Part shown: positions 37,878 to 46,857 of the stretch, in pieces
How the letters are laid out: each line of letters begins with the position of its first letter
Position numbering within the stretch: position 1 is the first letter of the stretch
Source: Pseudorhodobacter antarcticus
GTDB lineage: Bacteria > Pseudomonadota > Alphaproteobacteria > Rhodobacterales > Rhodobacteraceae
Direction of reading: 5' to 3'
Length of the DNA stretch: 64,000 bases
NCBI RefSeq assembly: GCF_900110135.1
Contig: NZ_FOCO01000012.1
Coordinates: 1 to 64,000, forward strand
The notes under the pieces: model-generated
The model's input: the letters and a program-made list of their open reading frames with translations, nothing else
What the model was told of the DNA's origin: nothing
Database searches by the model: none
Program-made: the position numbers and the translations under genes

Positions 37878-38222
37878 CGATTTTCGGCGCAGACCATCGG
37901 GATACAGCAAGGCTCTAGGGTCATGTTTTCCGATTTTGCCGATGGGGGCGTGATGTGGACCGGGCAGGGGCCGCGCGAAAGCCGCCATATTGTCAAATTC
38001 CCTGAGGCCTATGTGGCAGCCCCGGTTGTGACGGTGTCGCTGTCGATGTGGGATATGGACCAAAAAACCAATTCCCGCGCCGATCTGTCGGCCGAGGCGA
38101 TCACGGCAGAGGGGTTTCATTTGGTGTTCAAAACTTGGGGCGATACGCAGGTGGCGCGGGTGCGTGCAGATTGGACCGCGATTGGGCGCGCCAAGGATGA
38201 GGATGATTGGGAATTATATTGA
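37872..38222 (+). CDS. H-type lectin domain protein
   Basis: 116 aa, essentially one domain. IVKFPEAYVAAPVVTVSLSM, WDMD, then AITAEGFHLVFKTWGDTQVA and VRADWTAIG follow the pattern of the H-type lectin family (PF09458; first known from snail agglutinin, binds GalNAc-like sugars). No signal peptide. The RBS is weak (GGGATATTTACAG). Flanked by the atp terminator and by a large inverted repeat; convergent with prs. Biological role unknown; in Rhodobacterales such small proteins occur singly. Confidence 0.75.
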   Translation: MKRFSAQTIGIQQGSRVMFSDFADGGVMWTGQGPRESRHIVKFPEAYVAAPVVTVSLSMWDMDQKTNSRADLSAEAITAEGFHLVFKTWGDTQVARVRADWTAIGRAKDEDDWELY

Positions 38223-38288
38223 AGGGGCGGTGGGTTTGCACCCACCCTACGCACCGGGGGTAGGGTGGGTGCAAACCCACCGCCCCTT
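38222..38288. repeat. Perfect 29-bp inverted repeat between convergent genes
   Basis: Left arm 38222-38250 and right arm 38260-38288 are exact reverse complements, separated by 9 nt. Each arm is itself nearly palindromic (GGTGGGTTTGCACCCACC, 7-bp stem with TTGC loop). The right arm ends in CCCCTTTT and the left arm complement gives the same on the other strand, so it can act as a bidirectional terminator for the H-lectin and prs genes. A third copy of the arm lies at 47258-47286. Confidence 0.92.
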
Positions 38289-38291
38289 TTG

Positions 38292-39311
38292 TCAGCTGCG
38301 CTGATACATGCCTTCGTAAATCGGGCTAAGGGTTTCGGTTTCAAACAATGATGATACCGATGTGCCGTTCCAGATGTTCAAAATCGCTTGGGCAAACATC
38401 GGGGCGGTCGGCAAGATGCGGATATTGGGGCAGTTTTTCACCGCATCCGTGGGCGCAATCGAATCGGTGATCACCAGCGATTTCATCACCGATTGCGTCA
38501 CGCGGTCCACCGCGGGGCCGGACATGACGCCATGGGTGATGTAGGCGTGTACTTCGGACGCGCCATTTTCCAGCAGCACCTCGGCGGCTTTGCATAGGGT
38601 GCCGGCCGTGTCGCACATATCGTCCACGATGATGCATTTTTTGCCCGCAACGTCGCCGATCACGGTCATTTCGGCAATCTCACCAGCCTTTTCGCGGCGT
38701 TTGTCGACGATGGACAGCGGCGCGCCGATGCGTTTGGCCAATTCGCGCGCGCGGGCCACGCCGCCGACATCGGGTGACACCACCATCATGTCCGACATCG
38801 AGCCTTTGAAATGCGCCATGATATCAAGGGCGAAGATGGGCGAGGCATAGAGGTTGTCCACGGGAATGTCGAAAAACCCTTGAATTTGGGCGGCATGCAG
38901 GTCCAGTGTCAGCACGCGTTCGATCCCCGCCTCGACCATCATATTCGCCACCAGTTTTGCGGAAATCGGGGTGCGGGCTTTGGTGCGGCGGTCTTGGCGG
39001 GCGTAGCCGAAATAGGGGATCACGGCGGTGATGCGCGACGCGGACGACCGGCGCAGCGTGTCGGTCATAATCAGCAGTTCCATCAGGTTGTCATTGGCGG
39101 GGTTCGATGTGGGCTGGATGATGAACATATCCTCGCCGCGCACGTTTTCGAACACTTCGACAAAAATCTCGCCGTCGTTGAACCGTTCCACCCGCGCGTC
39201 GACCAGCCCGACGCTCATCCCCCGGTGCAGCGACATGCGTCGCGCGATGGCGGTGGCCAGCGGCATGTTGGCGTTGCCAGAGATCAGCTTTGGTTCGTTC
39301 ATCGGGGCCAT
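38292..39311 (-). CDS. prs: Ribose-phosphate pyrophosphokinase
   Basis: PRPP synthase, 339 aa (a little longer than the common 315 because of the N-terminus and a C-terminal extension). [36 protein letters not shown] and [19 protein letters not shown], and the PRPP motif [15 protein letters not shown] are conserved. ATG at 39311 follows AAAGGACACAAAC. Product feeds purine, pyrimidine, His and Trp synthesis. Convergent with the lectin gene, divergent from the isomerase gene. Confidence 0.96.
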   Translation of the reverse strand: MAPMNEPKLISGNANMPLATAIARRMSLHRGMSVGLVDARVERFNDGEIFVEVFENVRGEDMFIIQPTSNPANDNLMELLIMTDTLRRSSASRITAVIPYFGYARQDRRTKARTPISAKLVANMMVEAGIERVLTLDLHAAQIQGFFDIPVDNLYASPIFALDIMAHFKGSMSDMMVVSPDVGGVARARELAKRIGAPLSIVDKRREKAGEIAEMTVIGDVAGKKCIIVDDMCDTAGTLCKAAEVLLENGASEVHAYITHGVMSGPAVDRVTQSVMKSLVITDSIAPTDAVKNCPNIRILPTAPMFAQAILNIWNGTSVSSLFETETLSPIYEGMYQRS

Positions 39312-39406
39312 GTTTGTGTCCTTTGCGGAGGAATCGGATGCGCGTTGACACGGCTTACCACCGGGTTAGGGTCTTGCAAACCTTGTGCAACGGAGAACCC
39401 TGCGAA

Positions 39407-39997
39407 ATGGCCCATATCGACTATTACTTTGCGACGATTTCGCCCTTTGTCTATTTGGCAGGCACGCGGATGGAGGCGATTGCGGCCAAGCATGGCGCCA
39501 CCATCACCTATAAACCGCTGGACGGCCCGGCGCTGTTTGCGCGGATGGGCAAACCCGCCGAGGTGCATCCGGCGCGTGTCGATTACGGCCTGCAGGACCG
39601 CACGCGGCAGGCGGCAAAGCTGGGGTTGGCGATGTCGGCGCGGCCTGCGTTTTTCCCGACCAACCGCGCGCCTTCATCCTATGCGGTGATTGCGGCGCAG
39701 GCGGCTGGTGGTGGGGATATGGGGGTTTTGGTGCATGCGCTGACGCGGGCGTGTTGGGCAGAGGACCGCAATGTGGCGGAGGATGATGTGATCCGTGCCG
39801 CGCTGGCGGAGGCGGGGTTTGACCCGGATTTGGCCAGCCGCGACATGTTGGCGAGCGCCGAGGCGTATGGCACCAACCTTGAGGAGGCCGTGGCGCGCGG
39901 TGTGATTGGGGTGCCGTTTTACATGGTGGGCGACGCGCGGTTCTGGGGGCAGGACCGGTTGGAGGATTTGGATTTGCATCTGGCGGGCAAAATCTGA
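39407..39997 (+). CDS. 2-hydroxychromene-2-carboxylate isomerase family (DsbA-like, GST kappa type)
   Basis: 196 aa from the ATG at 39407, which gives the family start MAHIDYYFATISPFVYLAG. The Ser-Pro pair in ATISPFVYL takes the place of the CxxC of DsbA, and YGTNLEEAVARGVIGVPFY is the conserved C-terminal part with the cis-proline loop. The typical role is glutathione-dependent isomerisation in naphthalene breakdown, but many Rhodobacterales homologues have no such pathway nearby. Directly followed by an alpha/beta hydrolase gene. Confidence 0.85.
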   Translation: MAHIDYYFATISPFVYLAGTRMEAIAAKHGATITYKPLDGPALFARMGKPAEVHPARVDYGLQDRTRQAAKLGLAMSARPAFFPTNRAPSSYAVIAAQAAGGGDMGVLVHALTRACWAEDRNVAEDDVIRAALAEAGFDPDLASRDMLASAEAYGTNLEEAVARGVIGVPFYMVGDARFWGQDRLEDLDLHLAGKI

Positions 39998-40822
39998 ATG
40001 GATTTGCCGGTTTTTGGTGGGGTGCCCACGTTTGCGCGCGTTTTTGATGCGGCGATTGCTGGGGCGGGTGCGCCCGCGTTGGCCTTGCATTGCGCCTTGG
40101 CCCATTCTGGGATTTGGGCGGGGGTGGCGCAGGGCTTGCCGGAGCTGTGTTTGACCGCGATTGACCTGTTGGGCCACGGGCGCAGCGGCGATTGGGAGGG
40201 GCGCGGCGATTATCACAGGGCCGTGACGCGCCAAGCGATGGGGGCGATGCCAAGTGGCCCCGTGCATTTGATTGGTCACAGCTTTGGCGCGACCGTGGCT
40301 TTGCGCATTGCGTTGGAGGATATGGACCATATCGCCAGCCTGACGTTGATTGAACCGGTGTTGTTTTGTGCGGCACGTTCGGCGGGTGGGCCGGAATTTA
40401 GCGCGCATCTGGCGCAGCACGCGGGATTTGCAGCGGCGCTGGCTGCGGGGGATGCAGCGCAGGCGGCGGCGGCGTTTCAGGGCATTTGGGGGCGGGACGC
40501 GCCGTTTGACGCGCTGCCTGCACATCAGCGCTGCTATATTATGGACCGGATTGGACTGATCGCGGCCCAAAACCCTGCATTGTTGGATGATGCAGCGGGG
40601 CTGTTGACCTATGGCCGGTTAGAGGGGCTGGGCGTTCCGGTTTTGCTGTTGGAGGGGGCAGACAGCCCGGCGGTGATCGGGGCTGTGAACGCTGAATTGG
40701 CGCGCCGCTTGCCGCAAGTGCAGCGCGTGGTAGTGCCGGGGGCGGGGCATATGTTGCCCGTGACCCATGCGGCAGACTGTGCTGGGGTCATGGCGAAATT
40801 TATTGCCAATACAGGCGGTTAG
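39998..40822 (+). CDS. Alpha/beta-fold hydrolase
   Basis: 274 aa. Nucleophile elbow HLIGHSFGATVALRI (Ser in GHSFG), an acidic residue in LLEGADSPAV and the catalytic His in VPGAGHMLPVTHA give a complete triad. DLLGHGRSGDW is also typical. Starts one base after the isomerase stop and is likely co-transcribed. Ends overlapping the 3' end of the convergent threonine aldolase gene by 4 nt. Substrate unknown. Confidence 0.88.
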   Translation: MDLPVFGGVPTFARVFDAAIAGAGAPALALHCALAHSGIWAGVAQGLPELCLTAIDLLGHGRSGDWEGRGDYHRAVTRQAMGAMPSGPVHLIGHSFGATVALRIALEDMDHIASLTLIEPVLFCAARSAGGPEFSAHLAQHAGFAAALAAGDAAQAAAAFQGIWGRDAPFDALPAHQRCYIMDRIGLIAAQNPALLDDAAGLLTYGRLEGLGVPVLLLEGADSPAVIGAVNAELARRLPQVQRVVVPGAGHMLPVTHAADCAGVMAKFIANTGG

Positions 40823-41835
40823 CCGTTGAAGGCGGCCAGCAGCGCGTCCACATCATCTGCCGTGGTACACCATGAACAGACAAGGCGGCACAGACCGTCG
40901 CCCATGTCATAATAGACCGCGCCCGCCGCTTTGGCGCGGGCATGGGCGGAGGCGGGCAGGCGGGCAAAGGCGATGTTGGCTTGGACCGGATGCGCCAGCG
41001 TTGCGCCCTCAATCATTGCCAAACCTGTGGCCAGCCGCGCGGCCATGGCGTTGGCGTGGGTGGCCATATCCAGCCACAAACCACCGTCCAGCCAAGCCGC
41101 CATTTGCGCCGAGACATAGCGCATTTTTGATGTTAGGTGGCCCGCGCGTTTGCGGCGCAGCGCTAATTCCCACGCTTTGGAGGGGTCAAACAGCACCACC
41201 GCTTCGGCTGCCAGCAGCCCGTTTTTGGTGCCGCCCAGCGACAAAACATCCACGCCTGCGCGCCATGTCATATCGGCGGGGCTGGCGTTGGTTGCGGCCA
41301 GCGCATTGGCAAAGCGCGCGCCATCAAGGTGAACGCCCAAACCTCGCGCTTTGGCGATGCTTGCCAGTTCGGTGATTTCCGCCACAGTGTAAACTGTGCC
41401 CGCCTCGGTCACATTGGTCAGCGACAGGGCACTGGGTTGCACGGAATGGACCGCACCGCCAGCACCCGCAAGCGCCGTGGTCAGCGCATCGGGGGTGATT
41501 TTGCCATGCGCGCCGTCAATCAAATGAAGCTTTGCCCCGGCGGTGAAAAATTCGGGCGCGCCGCATTCGTCTTCTTCAATATGCGCATGGCGGTGGCACA
41601 GAATTGAACCGTAAGGCGGGGTATAAAGCGCCAGCGCCAGCGCGTTGGCGGCGGTGCCTGTGGTGACCAATTGCACCTCCGCCTCAGGTGCGTCGAACAG
41701 CGTGCGGATTTGGTCGCGCAAGGCGGTTGTGGCGGCATCTGCGCCGTATGACATCGCGAACCCGGCGTTGGCGCGCATCAACGCGTCCATAATTGCAGGC
41801 GGGCAGGGGGCTGCGTTATCGGATGCGAAAAACAT
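40819..41835 (-). CDS. Threonine aldolase / beta-eliminating lyase family
   Basis: 338 aa PLP enzyme. TTGTAANALALAL (phosphate cup), GVHLDGARFANALAA (Asp to the pyridine nitrogen) and LSLGGTKNGLLAAEAV (Schiff-base Lys) match low-specificity L-threonine aldolases. The frame extends to 42066, but the ATG at 41835 gives MFFASDNAAPCPPAIMDAL, the family start, and shares a base with the upstream YcgN stop. Cleaves threonine or allo-threonine to glycine and acetaldehyde. Confidence 0.92.
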   Translation of the reverse strand: MFFASDNAAPCPPAIMDALMRANAGFAMSYGADAATTALRDQIRTLFDAPEAEVQLVTTGTAANALALALYTPPYGSILCHRHAHIEEDECGAPEFFTAGAKLHLIDGAHGKITPDALTTALAGAGGAVHSVQPSALSLTNVTEAGTVYTVAEITELASIAKARGLGVHLDGARFANALAATNASPADMTWRAGVDVLSLGGTKNGLLAAEAVVLFDPSKAWELALRRKRAGHLTSKMRYVSAQMAAWLDGGLWLDMATHANAMAARLATGLAMIEGATLAHPVQANIAFARLPASAHARAKAAGAVYYDMGDGLCRLVCSWCTTADDVDALLAAFNG

Positions 41836-42314
41836 CAAGGGCGCTCCTCTATCGTGTAATCTTGCCAGTCTTCTTCGTCGATATCGGATTCCGATACAGT
41901 CCAGCCGCGCACCGACATGCCTGCGGTGTGCACTGATTCCGGGTCGCCGGACACCAGCGGGTGCCATTCCTCCAACCGTTTGCCTTCGTGCAGCAGGCGG
42001 TAGGCGCAAGTTTGCGGCAGCCAATAGGCGATTTTTTCCAGCTTTTTGGGGGTCAGCGACACACATTCGGGCACATAATTGTGGCGGATCGCATAGTTGG
42101 AACAGCGGCAGGTGTCGCCGTCCAGCAGGCGGCAGGCGACGCGGGTAAACTCCACCTCGCCATCATCCTCATACTCAATTTTGTTCAGGCAGCATTTGCC
42201 GCAACCGTCGCACAGCGCCTCCCACTCGGCGCCCGACATCTTTTTCAACGGCACAGTTTCCCAAAAGCGGGGGCGCAGGTTTTTGCCAGCGATGGGGGGC
42301 AGTTTGTCGGTCAT
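41835..42314 (-). CDS. UPF0260 / YcgN-family cysteine-cluster protein
   Basis: 159 aa. The cysteine cluster CDGCGKCCLNK near residues 35-45 and further cysteines (VACRL, CRCSNY, PECVSL, TCAYR) fit the zinc- or Fe-S-binding UPF0260 (YcgN) family. No assigned function. Overlaps ribF by 4 nt upstream and abuts the aldolase downstream, so it is part of a minus-strand operon ribF-ycgN-ltaE. Confidence 0.87.
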   Translation of the reverse strand: MTDKLPPIAGKNLRPRFWETVPLKKMSGAEWEALCDGCGKCCLNKIEYEDDGEVEFTRVACRLLDGDTCRCSNYAIRHNYVPECVSLTPKKLEKIAYWLPQTCAYRLLHEGKRLEEWHPLVSGDPESVHTAGMSVRGWTVSESDIDEEDWQDYTIEERP

Positions 42315-43234
42315 AGGGCGGCCAGAACGCTGCGGGCGCGGGCGCAGTCGGCATCCATCTGGGTGATCAGGGCGGGCAGGCCGTTAAATGTCGCCTCGCC
42401 GCGCAACCATTCGACAAACGCGATGGAAATGTGGTGGCCGTACAGATCGCCGGTGAAATCAAACAGATAGGTTTCCAGGTTGGGGCGGTTTTCGCCGAAC
42501 ATCGGGCGCACGCCAAGGTTGGCCGCGCCTAAATACTGGCCCGCTTGTGGTCCGGTCAGCACATCGGCCAGCACGGCGTACACGCCCGCGCGGGGCAGGT
42601 GCAGGTTCGTGACATCCATATTGGCGGTGGGATAGCCCAACTCGCGCCCGCGTTTTTCACCGTGGATCACCGCGCCATCAATCCGGTGCCAATGGCCCAA
42701 CATTTGGCGCGCGCCCAGCGTGTCGCCTGCCGCCAGCGCCGCGCGGATGCGGGTCGATGAAATATCGGTGCCGTCGATTGCCAGCAGATCGGCCAGATGC
42801 ACGGTGATGCCGTGGGCCGCGCACAGCATGACCAGATCGGCAGCGGTGCCTTTTCGCCCGCGCCCAAAGCAGAAATCCGCGCCAACAGTGACGTGGCGCA
42901 CGCCAAGGCCGTTTGCCAGCACTTGGTCCACAAATTCGGCGGGGGTAAGGGCGGCAAGGGTGGCGTCAAACGGCAGTTCAAACAGAGTTTGCACATTGAG
43001 GCGAGACAGGCGGTTGGCGCGGGTTTCGGCGTTCATCAAGCGAAACGGGTCGGATTGGGGCGCAAAATAGCTGCGGGGGTGGGGTTCAAACGTGACAACA
43101 CCCAGCGGGCCGTGCGCGGCAGCAAGATTGATCACATGCTGATGGCCGCGGTGCAGCCCGTCAAAATTGCCCAGTGCCACAGACGCGCCGCAATGCGCCG
43201 GGTCAACCCCTTGCCAATGTTGATAAATCTTCAT
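42311..43234 (-). CDS. ribF: Bifunctional riboflavin kinase / FAD synthetase
   Basis: Makes FMN and FAD, about 307 aa from the ATG at 43234, which has AGGGG 7 nt upstream; a TTG at 43267 overlapping the MaoC stop is an alternative. FAD synthetase nucleotide motif VALGNFDGLHRGHQ, STRIRAALAAGD (ISSTxxR-like), then the kinase domain with GYPTANMD and VRPMFGENRPNLETYLFDF. Follows the MaoC gene in one operon. Confidence 0.94.
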   Translation of the reverse strand: MKIYQHWQGVDPAHCGASVALGNFDGLHRGHQHVINLAAAHGPLGVVTFEPHPRSYFAPQSDPFRLMNAETRANRLSRLNVQTLFELPFDATLAALTPAEFVDQVLANGLGVRHVTVGADFCFGRGRKGTAADLVMLCAAHGITVHLADLLAIDGTDISSTRIRAALAAGDTLGARQMLGHWHRIDGAVIHGEKRGRELGYPTANMDVTNLHLPRAGVYAVLADVLTGPQAGQYLGAANLGVRPMFGENRPNLETYLFDFTGDLYGHHISIAFVEWLRGEATFNGLPALITQMDADCARARSVLAAL

Positions 43235-43263
43235 CGCGGCCCCTGCGGGCCTGTGGCCCTGCG

Positions 43264-43707
43264 TCAATCAAATTTGCGGCTGGGCGCCAAAACCAGCGCT
43301 TCGCCCTTTAGCACAACGGTATCGCCCACCGCGCAATGGGTTTCAAGGGTCACGCGGCGGCGGGCGTGATCAATTGCGGTGACTTTGACTTGGGCAAATA
43401 CCGTATCGCCGGGGCGCACGGGGGCCATGAATTTCAAGCTTTGGCCCAGATAGAGGGTGCCGTGGCCGGGCAATTGTTCGCCAATCACCGCGGAAATCAA
43501 GCCAGCGGTCAACATGCCATGCGCGATTCGCCCTTCAAAGATCGTGTCGCGGGCGTAAGCGTCATCCAGATGGACGGGGTTGCGGTCTGTCGACACCTCG
43601 GCAAACAGTTCGATATCGCGGTCGGTGATGGTTTTATACAGATGGCGGGTCATGCCCATTTCGATATCTTCGATACAAATGGTGCCGCGTGGATGGTTGT
43701 CGGACAT
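43264..43707 (-). CDS. MaoC-family (R)-specific enoyl-CoA hydratase
   Basis: 147 aa hot-dog fold. Motif FAEVSTDRNPVHLDDAYARD with catalytic Asp and His and FEGRIAHGMLTAGLISAVIG are typical of (R)-specific hydratase / MaoC proteins. It could act in fatty-acid oxidation or PHA precursor supply. Promoter candidate at 43734-43762; RBS weak. First gene of the MaoC-ribF-ycgN-aldolase run. Confidence 0.9.
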   Translation of the reverse strand: MSDNHPRGTICIEDIEMGMTRHLYKTITDRDIELFAEVSTDRNPVHLDDAYARDTIFEGRIAHGMLTAGLISAVIGEQLPGHGTLYLGQSLKFMAPVRPGDTVFAQVKVTAIDHARRRVTLETHCAVGDTVVLKGEALVLAPSRKFD

Positions 43708-43733
43708 GGTCGATCACCGGTTGTGTTGGGGGT

Positions 43734-43762
43734 CGTGTAGCAAATGCTGCGCCGCGGCGCAA
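43734..43762 (-). promoter_or_regulatory. Candidate promoter of the MaoC-ribF operon
   Basis: Minus strand TTGCGC (43762-43757), 17-nt spacer, TACACG (43739-43734), roughly 25 nt before the start codon. Similar in form to the atp candidate TTGCAG-17-TACACC. Confidence 0.45.
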
Positions 43763-43822
43763 TCCGTTGCGCAATATATTTCCGAAAATTTGCCGTGTGT
43801 GGCAATTATATTGCGCGGTCGA

Positions 43823-44716
43823 TCAGCGCAGTAGCCCCATCACATAGGTTGGGTTGCGGTCGCCACCTTCCAGCCAAGTGTCCAGCGCGCCCGCGTCCAG
43901 CGCATCGGCAGGGCCAAATTGGCCTGCGGTCAACCCTTCGGTCAAAAACAGACTGTCGAGCCCTTCTTGCATCGCGCCCAGCACATCGGTGTCGATGCCA
44001 TCGCCGACACAAAGGATATCGTCGCTTTCGGTTTGGCCGATCAGATCGGACAGGCGGCGGCGCGCAAGGTCATAGATGGGCGGATGCGGTTTGCCGAAAT
44101 ACAGCGAGGTGCCGCCCATTTCGGTGTAAAGCTGCGCCAAAGCACCGGCGCAATAGATGCGTTTGTCGCCCAGATCGACCACGATATCGGGGTTGGCACA
44201 GAGGAATTTCAGCCCTTTGGTTTTGGCGAGCAGGAAGGCTGCGCGGTAGTCATCGGGGGTTTCATCAAATTCTTCATTCGGGCCGGTGCAAATAATCCCC
44301 TCCGCCTCGGCCAGCGGGACAATTTCGACGGGGTTGGTGGCGGCGAGGGTGGCCAAAGCGGGGTCGGCAAATTCGGTGAAAAAGGCGATATCTTTGGGCA
44401 TGGGGCCGATGTGATGCACCTTGTGACCGACCGCGCCCGAAAAATAGGCGTATTGGCTGGCATCGCCAGAGGTGACCACATCATCATAAGCATCCCTTGG
44501 CACGCCGATGCGGTCCAACTGTTCGATCACGCTGGGTTTGGGGCGCGGCGCATTGGACACAAGGATGACCACGCCGCCCTTGGCGCGGTACGCCTGCAAG
44601 GCCGCGACCGCCGCCGGGAAAGGCGCGTGACCATCATGCACGCAGCCCCAAAGATCGCAAAAAATGGCGCGGTAGCGAAAGCTGATTTCTGAGAAATTAT
44701 CAACGATATCGGGCAT
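43823..44716 (-). CDS. TIGR01459-family HAD hydrolase
   Basis: 297 aa HAD-superfamily hydrolase, subfamily IIA. Nucleophile motif FCDLWGCVHDG near the N-terminus, ILVSNAPRP (motif II), GKPHPPIYDL (Lys motif III) and DDILCVGDGIDTDVLGA (motif IV). TIGR01459 proteins are widespread in alphaproteobacteria; substrate probably a phosphate ester but unknown. Followed on the minus strand by 115 bp that hold the MaoC promoter. Confidence 0.87.
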   Translation of the reverse strand: MPDIVDNFSEISFRYRAIFCDLWGCVHDGHAPFPAAVAALQAYRAKGGVVILVSNAPRPKPSVIEQLDRIGVPRDAYDDVVTSGDASQYAYFSGAVGHKVHHIGPMPKDIAFFTEFADPALATLAATNPVEIVPLAEAEGIICTGPNEEFDETPDDYRAAFLLAKTKGLKFLCANPDIVVDLGDKRIYCAGALAQLYTEMGGTSLYFGKPHPPIYDLARRRLSDLIGQTESDDILCVGDGIDTDVLGAMQEGLDSLFLTEGLTAGQFGPADALDAGALDTWLEGGDRNPTYVMGLLR

Positions 44717-44732
44717 TTTTGCGCTTTCAGGA

Positions 44733-45653
44733 TTAGAGTTTGAGGGCGGGGATGATTTGCTTTTTACGGCTCATCACGCCCGGCAGCACTACGGTATCGC
44801 CTATGACAGTGACGCCGAACGATGCTTCGGCCATGTGTTTGACCAGATCGTTGGGGACCAGCAGCGTCGCCTCTTCGCGCAAGATATCCACGACGAACAG
44901 CAGGACTTGGTCGGCGTTATCCTGCGCGGCCACAGTGGTCATCGCGGCCATAAGGCTGTCTTTGCGGGCCAAAATTGTGGCAGGGGATGTGGTTTCCAGC
45001 ACGGACACGCGCAAATCCTTGCCCGCAACAGTGTATTCCTTGCTGTCCATGCGCAACAATTCGGCATCGGTAAAGCGTGACACATCGGATTTTGCGGCAA
45101 ACATTGCGGCGCACAGATCGGGGATATTTACGCCCAAATCGGTGGCGAGTTTTTCGGCAATCACGCGGTCATGCGGCGTGGTGGTGGGGCTGCGAAATTC
45201 CAGCGTGTCTGACAGGATGCACGACAGCATCGCGCCTTTGATCCCACGTGGGGCGCGCATAATCGCATCACCCATCAGGTCGTGCAGGATGGTGGCAGTG
45301 CAAGCCAGCGGGCGGATGGTGATGTTGATGGGACCACGGGTTTTCAGCCCGCCCACCAGCATGTGATGGTCGATGATACCTTGGATATTGGCATCATTGA
45401 TGGAGGCGGGCAGTTCGGCCGGGTTGTTGGTGTCCACAATCCAGCAGGTGTCCGTGGCTGCGACATCAGCGATGATTTCGGGCTTTGGCAGGTCCCAATG
45501 GGTCAGCATAAACGCCGCTTCGGTGTTGGGTTCGCCCAGCAGCACGGGTTTGGCAGGCGTGCCCAGCACATCATTCAGATACCATGCCCAGATGATGGGC
45601 GATCCGGTGCTGTCGGTGTCAGGGGATTTGTGGCCGAAAACGAGGATGGTCAT
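44733..45653 (-). CDS. ppaC: Manganese-dependent inorganic pyrophosphatase (family II)
   Basis: 306 aa from the ATG at 45653 (longer frame to 45716 runs over the promoter). DHH-family motifs: LVFGHKSPDTDSTGSPI, VDTNN, GIIDHHMLVGG and the C-terminal SRKKQI substrate motif. Hydrolyses PPi with Mn/Co. 16 nt upstream of the HAD hydrolase gene. Promoter at 45688-45716. Confidence 0.93.
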   Translation of the reverse strand: MTILVFGHKSPDTDSTGSPIIWAWYLNDVLGTPAKPVLLGEPNTEAAFMLTHWDLPKPEIIADVAATDTCWIVDTNNPAELPASINDANIQGIIDHHMLVGGLKTRGPINITIRPLACTATILHDLMGDAIMRAPRGIKGAMLSCILSDTLEFRSPTTTPHDRVIAEKLATDLGVNIPDLCAAMFAAKSDVSRFTDAELLRMDSKEYTVAGKDLRVSVLETTSPATILARKDSLMAAMTTVAAQDNADQVLLFVVDILREEATLLVPNDLVKHMAEASFGVTVIGDTVVLPGVMSRKKQIIPALKL

Positions 45654-45687
45654 GGGGATACCCCTGTGGGTTACGCGATTTTTCCGC

Positions 45688-45716
45688 CTTATAGGGGCTG
45701 CGCCGGGGATTGTCAC
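45688..45716 (-). promoter_or_regulatory. Sigma-70 promoter of ppaC
   Basis: Minus strand GTGACA (45716-45711), exact 17-nt spacer, TATAAG (45693-45688); about 30-nt leader to the ppaC ATG at 45653. Confidence 0.75.
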
Positions 45717-45741
45717 GGGTGCGTCATGAGGGGTGGGTCAT

Positions 45742-45752
45742 GGGGGGGGGGG
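45742..45752. repeat. G11 homopolymer between ppaC promoter and TraB/GumN stop
   Basis: Eleven consecutive G residues start about 25 nt upstream of the ppaC -35 box and end 2 nt before the TraB/GumN stop codon. It is outside coding sequence, but length changes could alter promoter geometry of upstream elements. Confidence 0.8.
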
Positions 45753-45754
45753 CG

Positions 45755-46744
45755 TCAGGGCAGGGCGGTGATGGTGAACCCCGCCGATTGCAGCAAGGCC
45801 AGCACGCCTTGATCGCCCGACAGGTGCAGCGCACCAAAGGCGGCAAAGACGGGGCCGTTTTGCAAAGCCGCCTCAATCGGGGCAATCCAAGCGCGGTTGC
45901 GGTCGGTCATTAGGGCGGCTTCGGTCTTGGCGAAATCTGTGTTGGTTTTCACAGGGTCGGCACCCGGAAGTTGTAGGGCAAGATAGCGCGAAAATTCCCA
46001 AACAATGCGGCTGTCGCCTTTGAAATAGGCGTCGGCGGTGGTGGTCAGGAAATCATCGGCTTGGGGTTCGACGTGCAGCGCATTGCCGATCATAACCAAC
46101 TGTTCGTCCATAGAAAGGCCGTCGAATAGGCCCAAGGCGGTGTCATAGTGTTCAAGGGCGGTGACGGGCAGGCCCGCATCCGTTGCCGCACCTATCAGGC
46201 GTTTATCAAGCCCGTTGGCGGCGGCGGCCATTTGCAACGCGCAAGGCGGGATGGCCAACAGCATGGACACAAACCAAGGGCGCAACGTGTCGGCCATTGC
46301 AGAGGGGATGCCGCGTTGCAGCAGCGCAGCGGTAAGCTGCGTCCATTCATCGGGCGACAGGGCGGATTGCAGGCCCGCACCGCCCGGATCCATCATCGCG
46401 CTGGGGTCTGCGGCCAGTTTTTGGTCCAAGGCGGCTTGTTCCTCTGGGCCCGCTTCGACCATCAGAGTCGTGGCGGTGGCAAGGTGGGGCAGCAAGGTTT
46501 GCATGGCCGCATCATGGCGCGGATCATCGAGGTGAAAGGTGCCCGCAATGGTGATAGTTTGGTCGCCGCGCGTGGCTTGCCAAAAATTTCCGGTCGCAAA
46601 AGGGGCGGCATGGGCGGCGGTGGTAAGATCGGTTTGATCCGTTTGCGGCAACGCGTCGATCAGGTTGGTGCCCACGCATTGGGCCTGTGCGGTGGCGCCC
46701 CAAAGCAGGGCCATGAGCGTGGTAAGAAGGAAGCGAAATGGCAT
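45755..46744 (-). CDS. TraB/GumN-family protein, exported
   Basis: 329 aa from the ATG at 46744, which starts a signal peptide (MPFRFLLTTLMALLWGATAQA); the frame itself begins at 46816. Contains ATRGDQTITIAGTFHLDDPR (the GTxH motif of TraB/GumN) and a matching C-terminal AAFGALHLSGDQGVL. The family is Tiki-like and may be metalloproteases; function in bacteria is not settled. Immediately downstream is an 11-G tract. Divergent from groES. Confidence 0.87.
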   Translation of the reverse strand: MPFRFLLTTLMALLWGATAQAQCVGTNLIDALPQTDQTDLTTAAHAAPFATGNFWQATRGDQTITIAGTFHLDDPRHDAAMQTLLPHLATATTLMVEAGPEEQAALDQKLAADPSAMMDPGGAGLQSALSPDEWTQLTAALLQRGIPSAMADTLRPWFVSMLLAIPPCALQMAAAANGLDKRLIGAATDAGLPVTALEHYDTALGLFDGLSMDEQLVMIGNALHVEPQADDFLTTTADAYFKGDSRIVWEFSRYLALQLPGADPVKTNTDFAKTEAALMTDRNRAWIAPIEAALQNGPVFAAFGALHLSGDQGVLALLQSAGFTITALP

Positions 46745-46857
46745 GGGAGCCCCGATGTCTGGCTGCGTTTGGGGCAGGGTGCCATGCAATTGCGGCATAT
46801 CCAAGAGGCGGGGCAATCGGGTGCGGGATTTGCATCAAATTCTGCCGGGACCATCCC

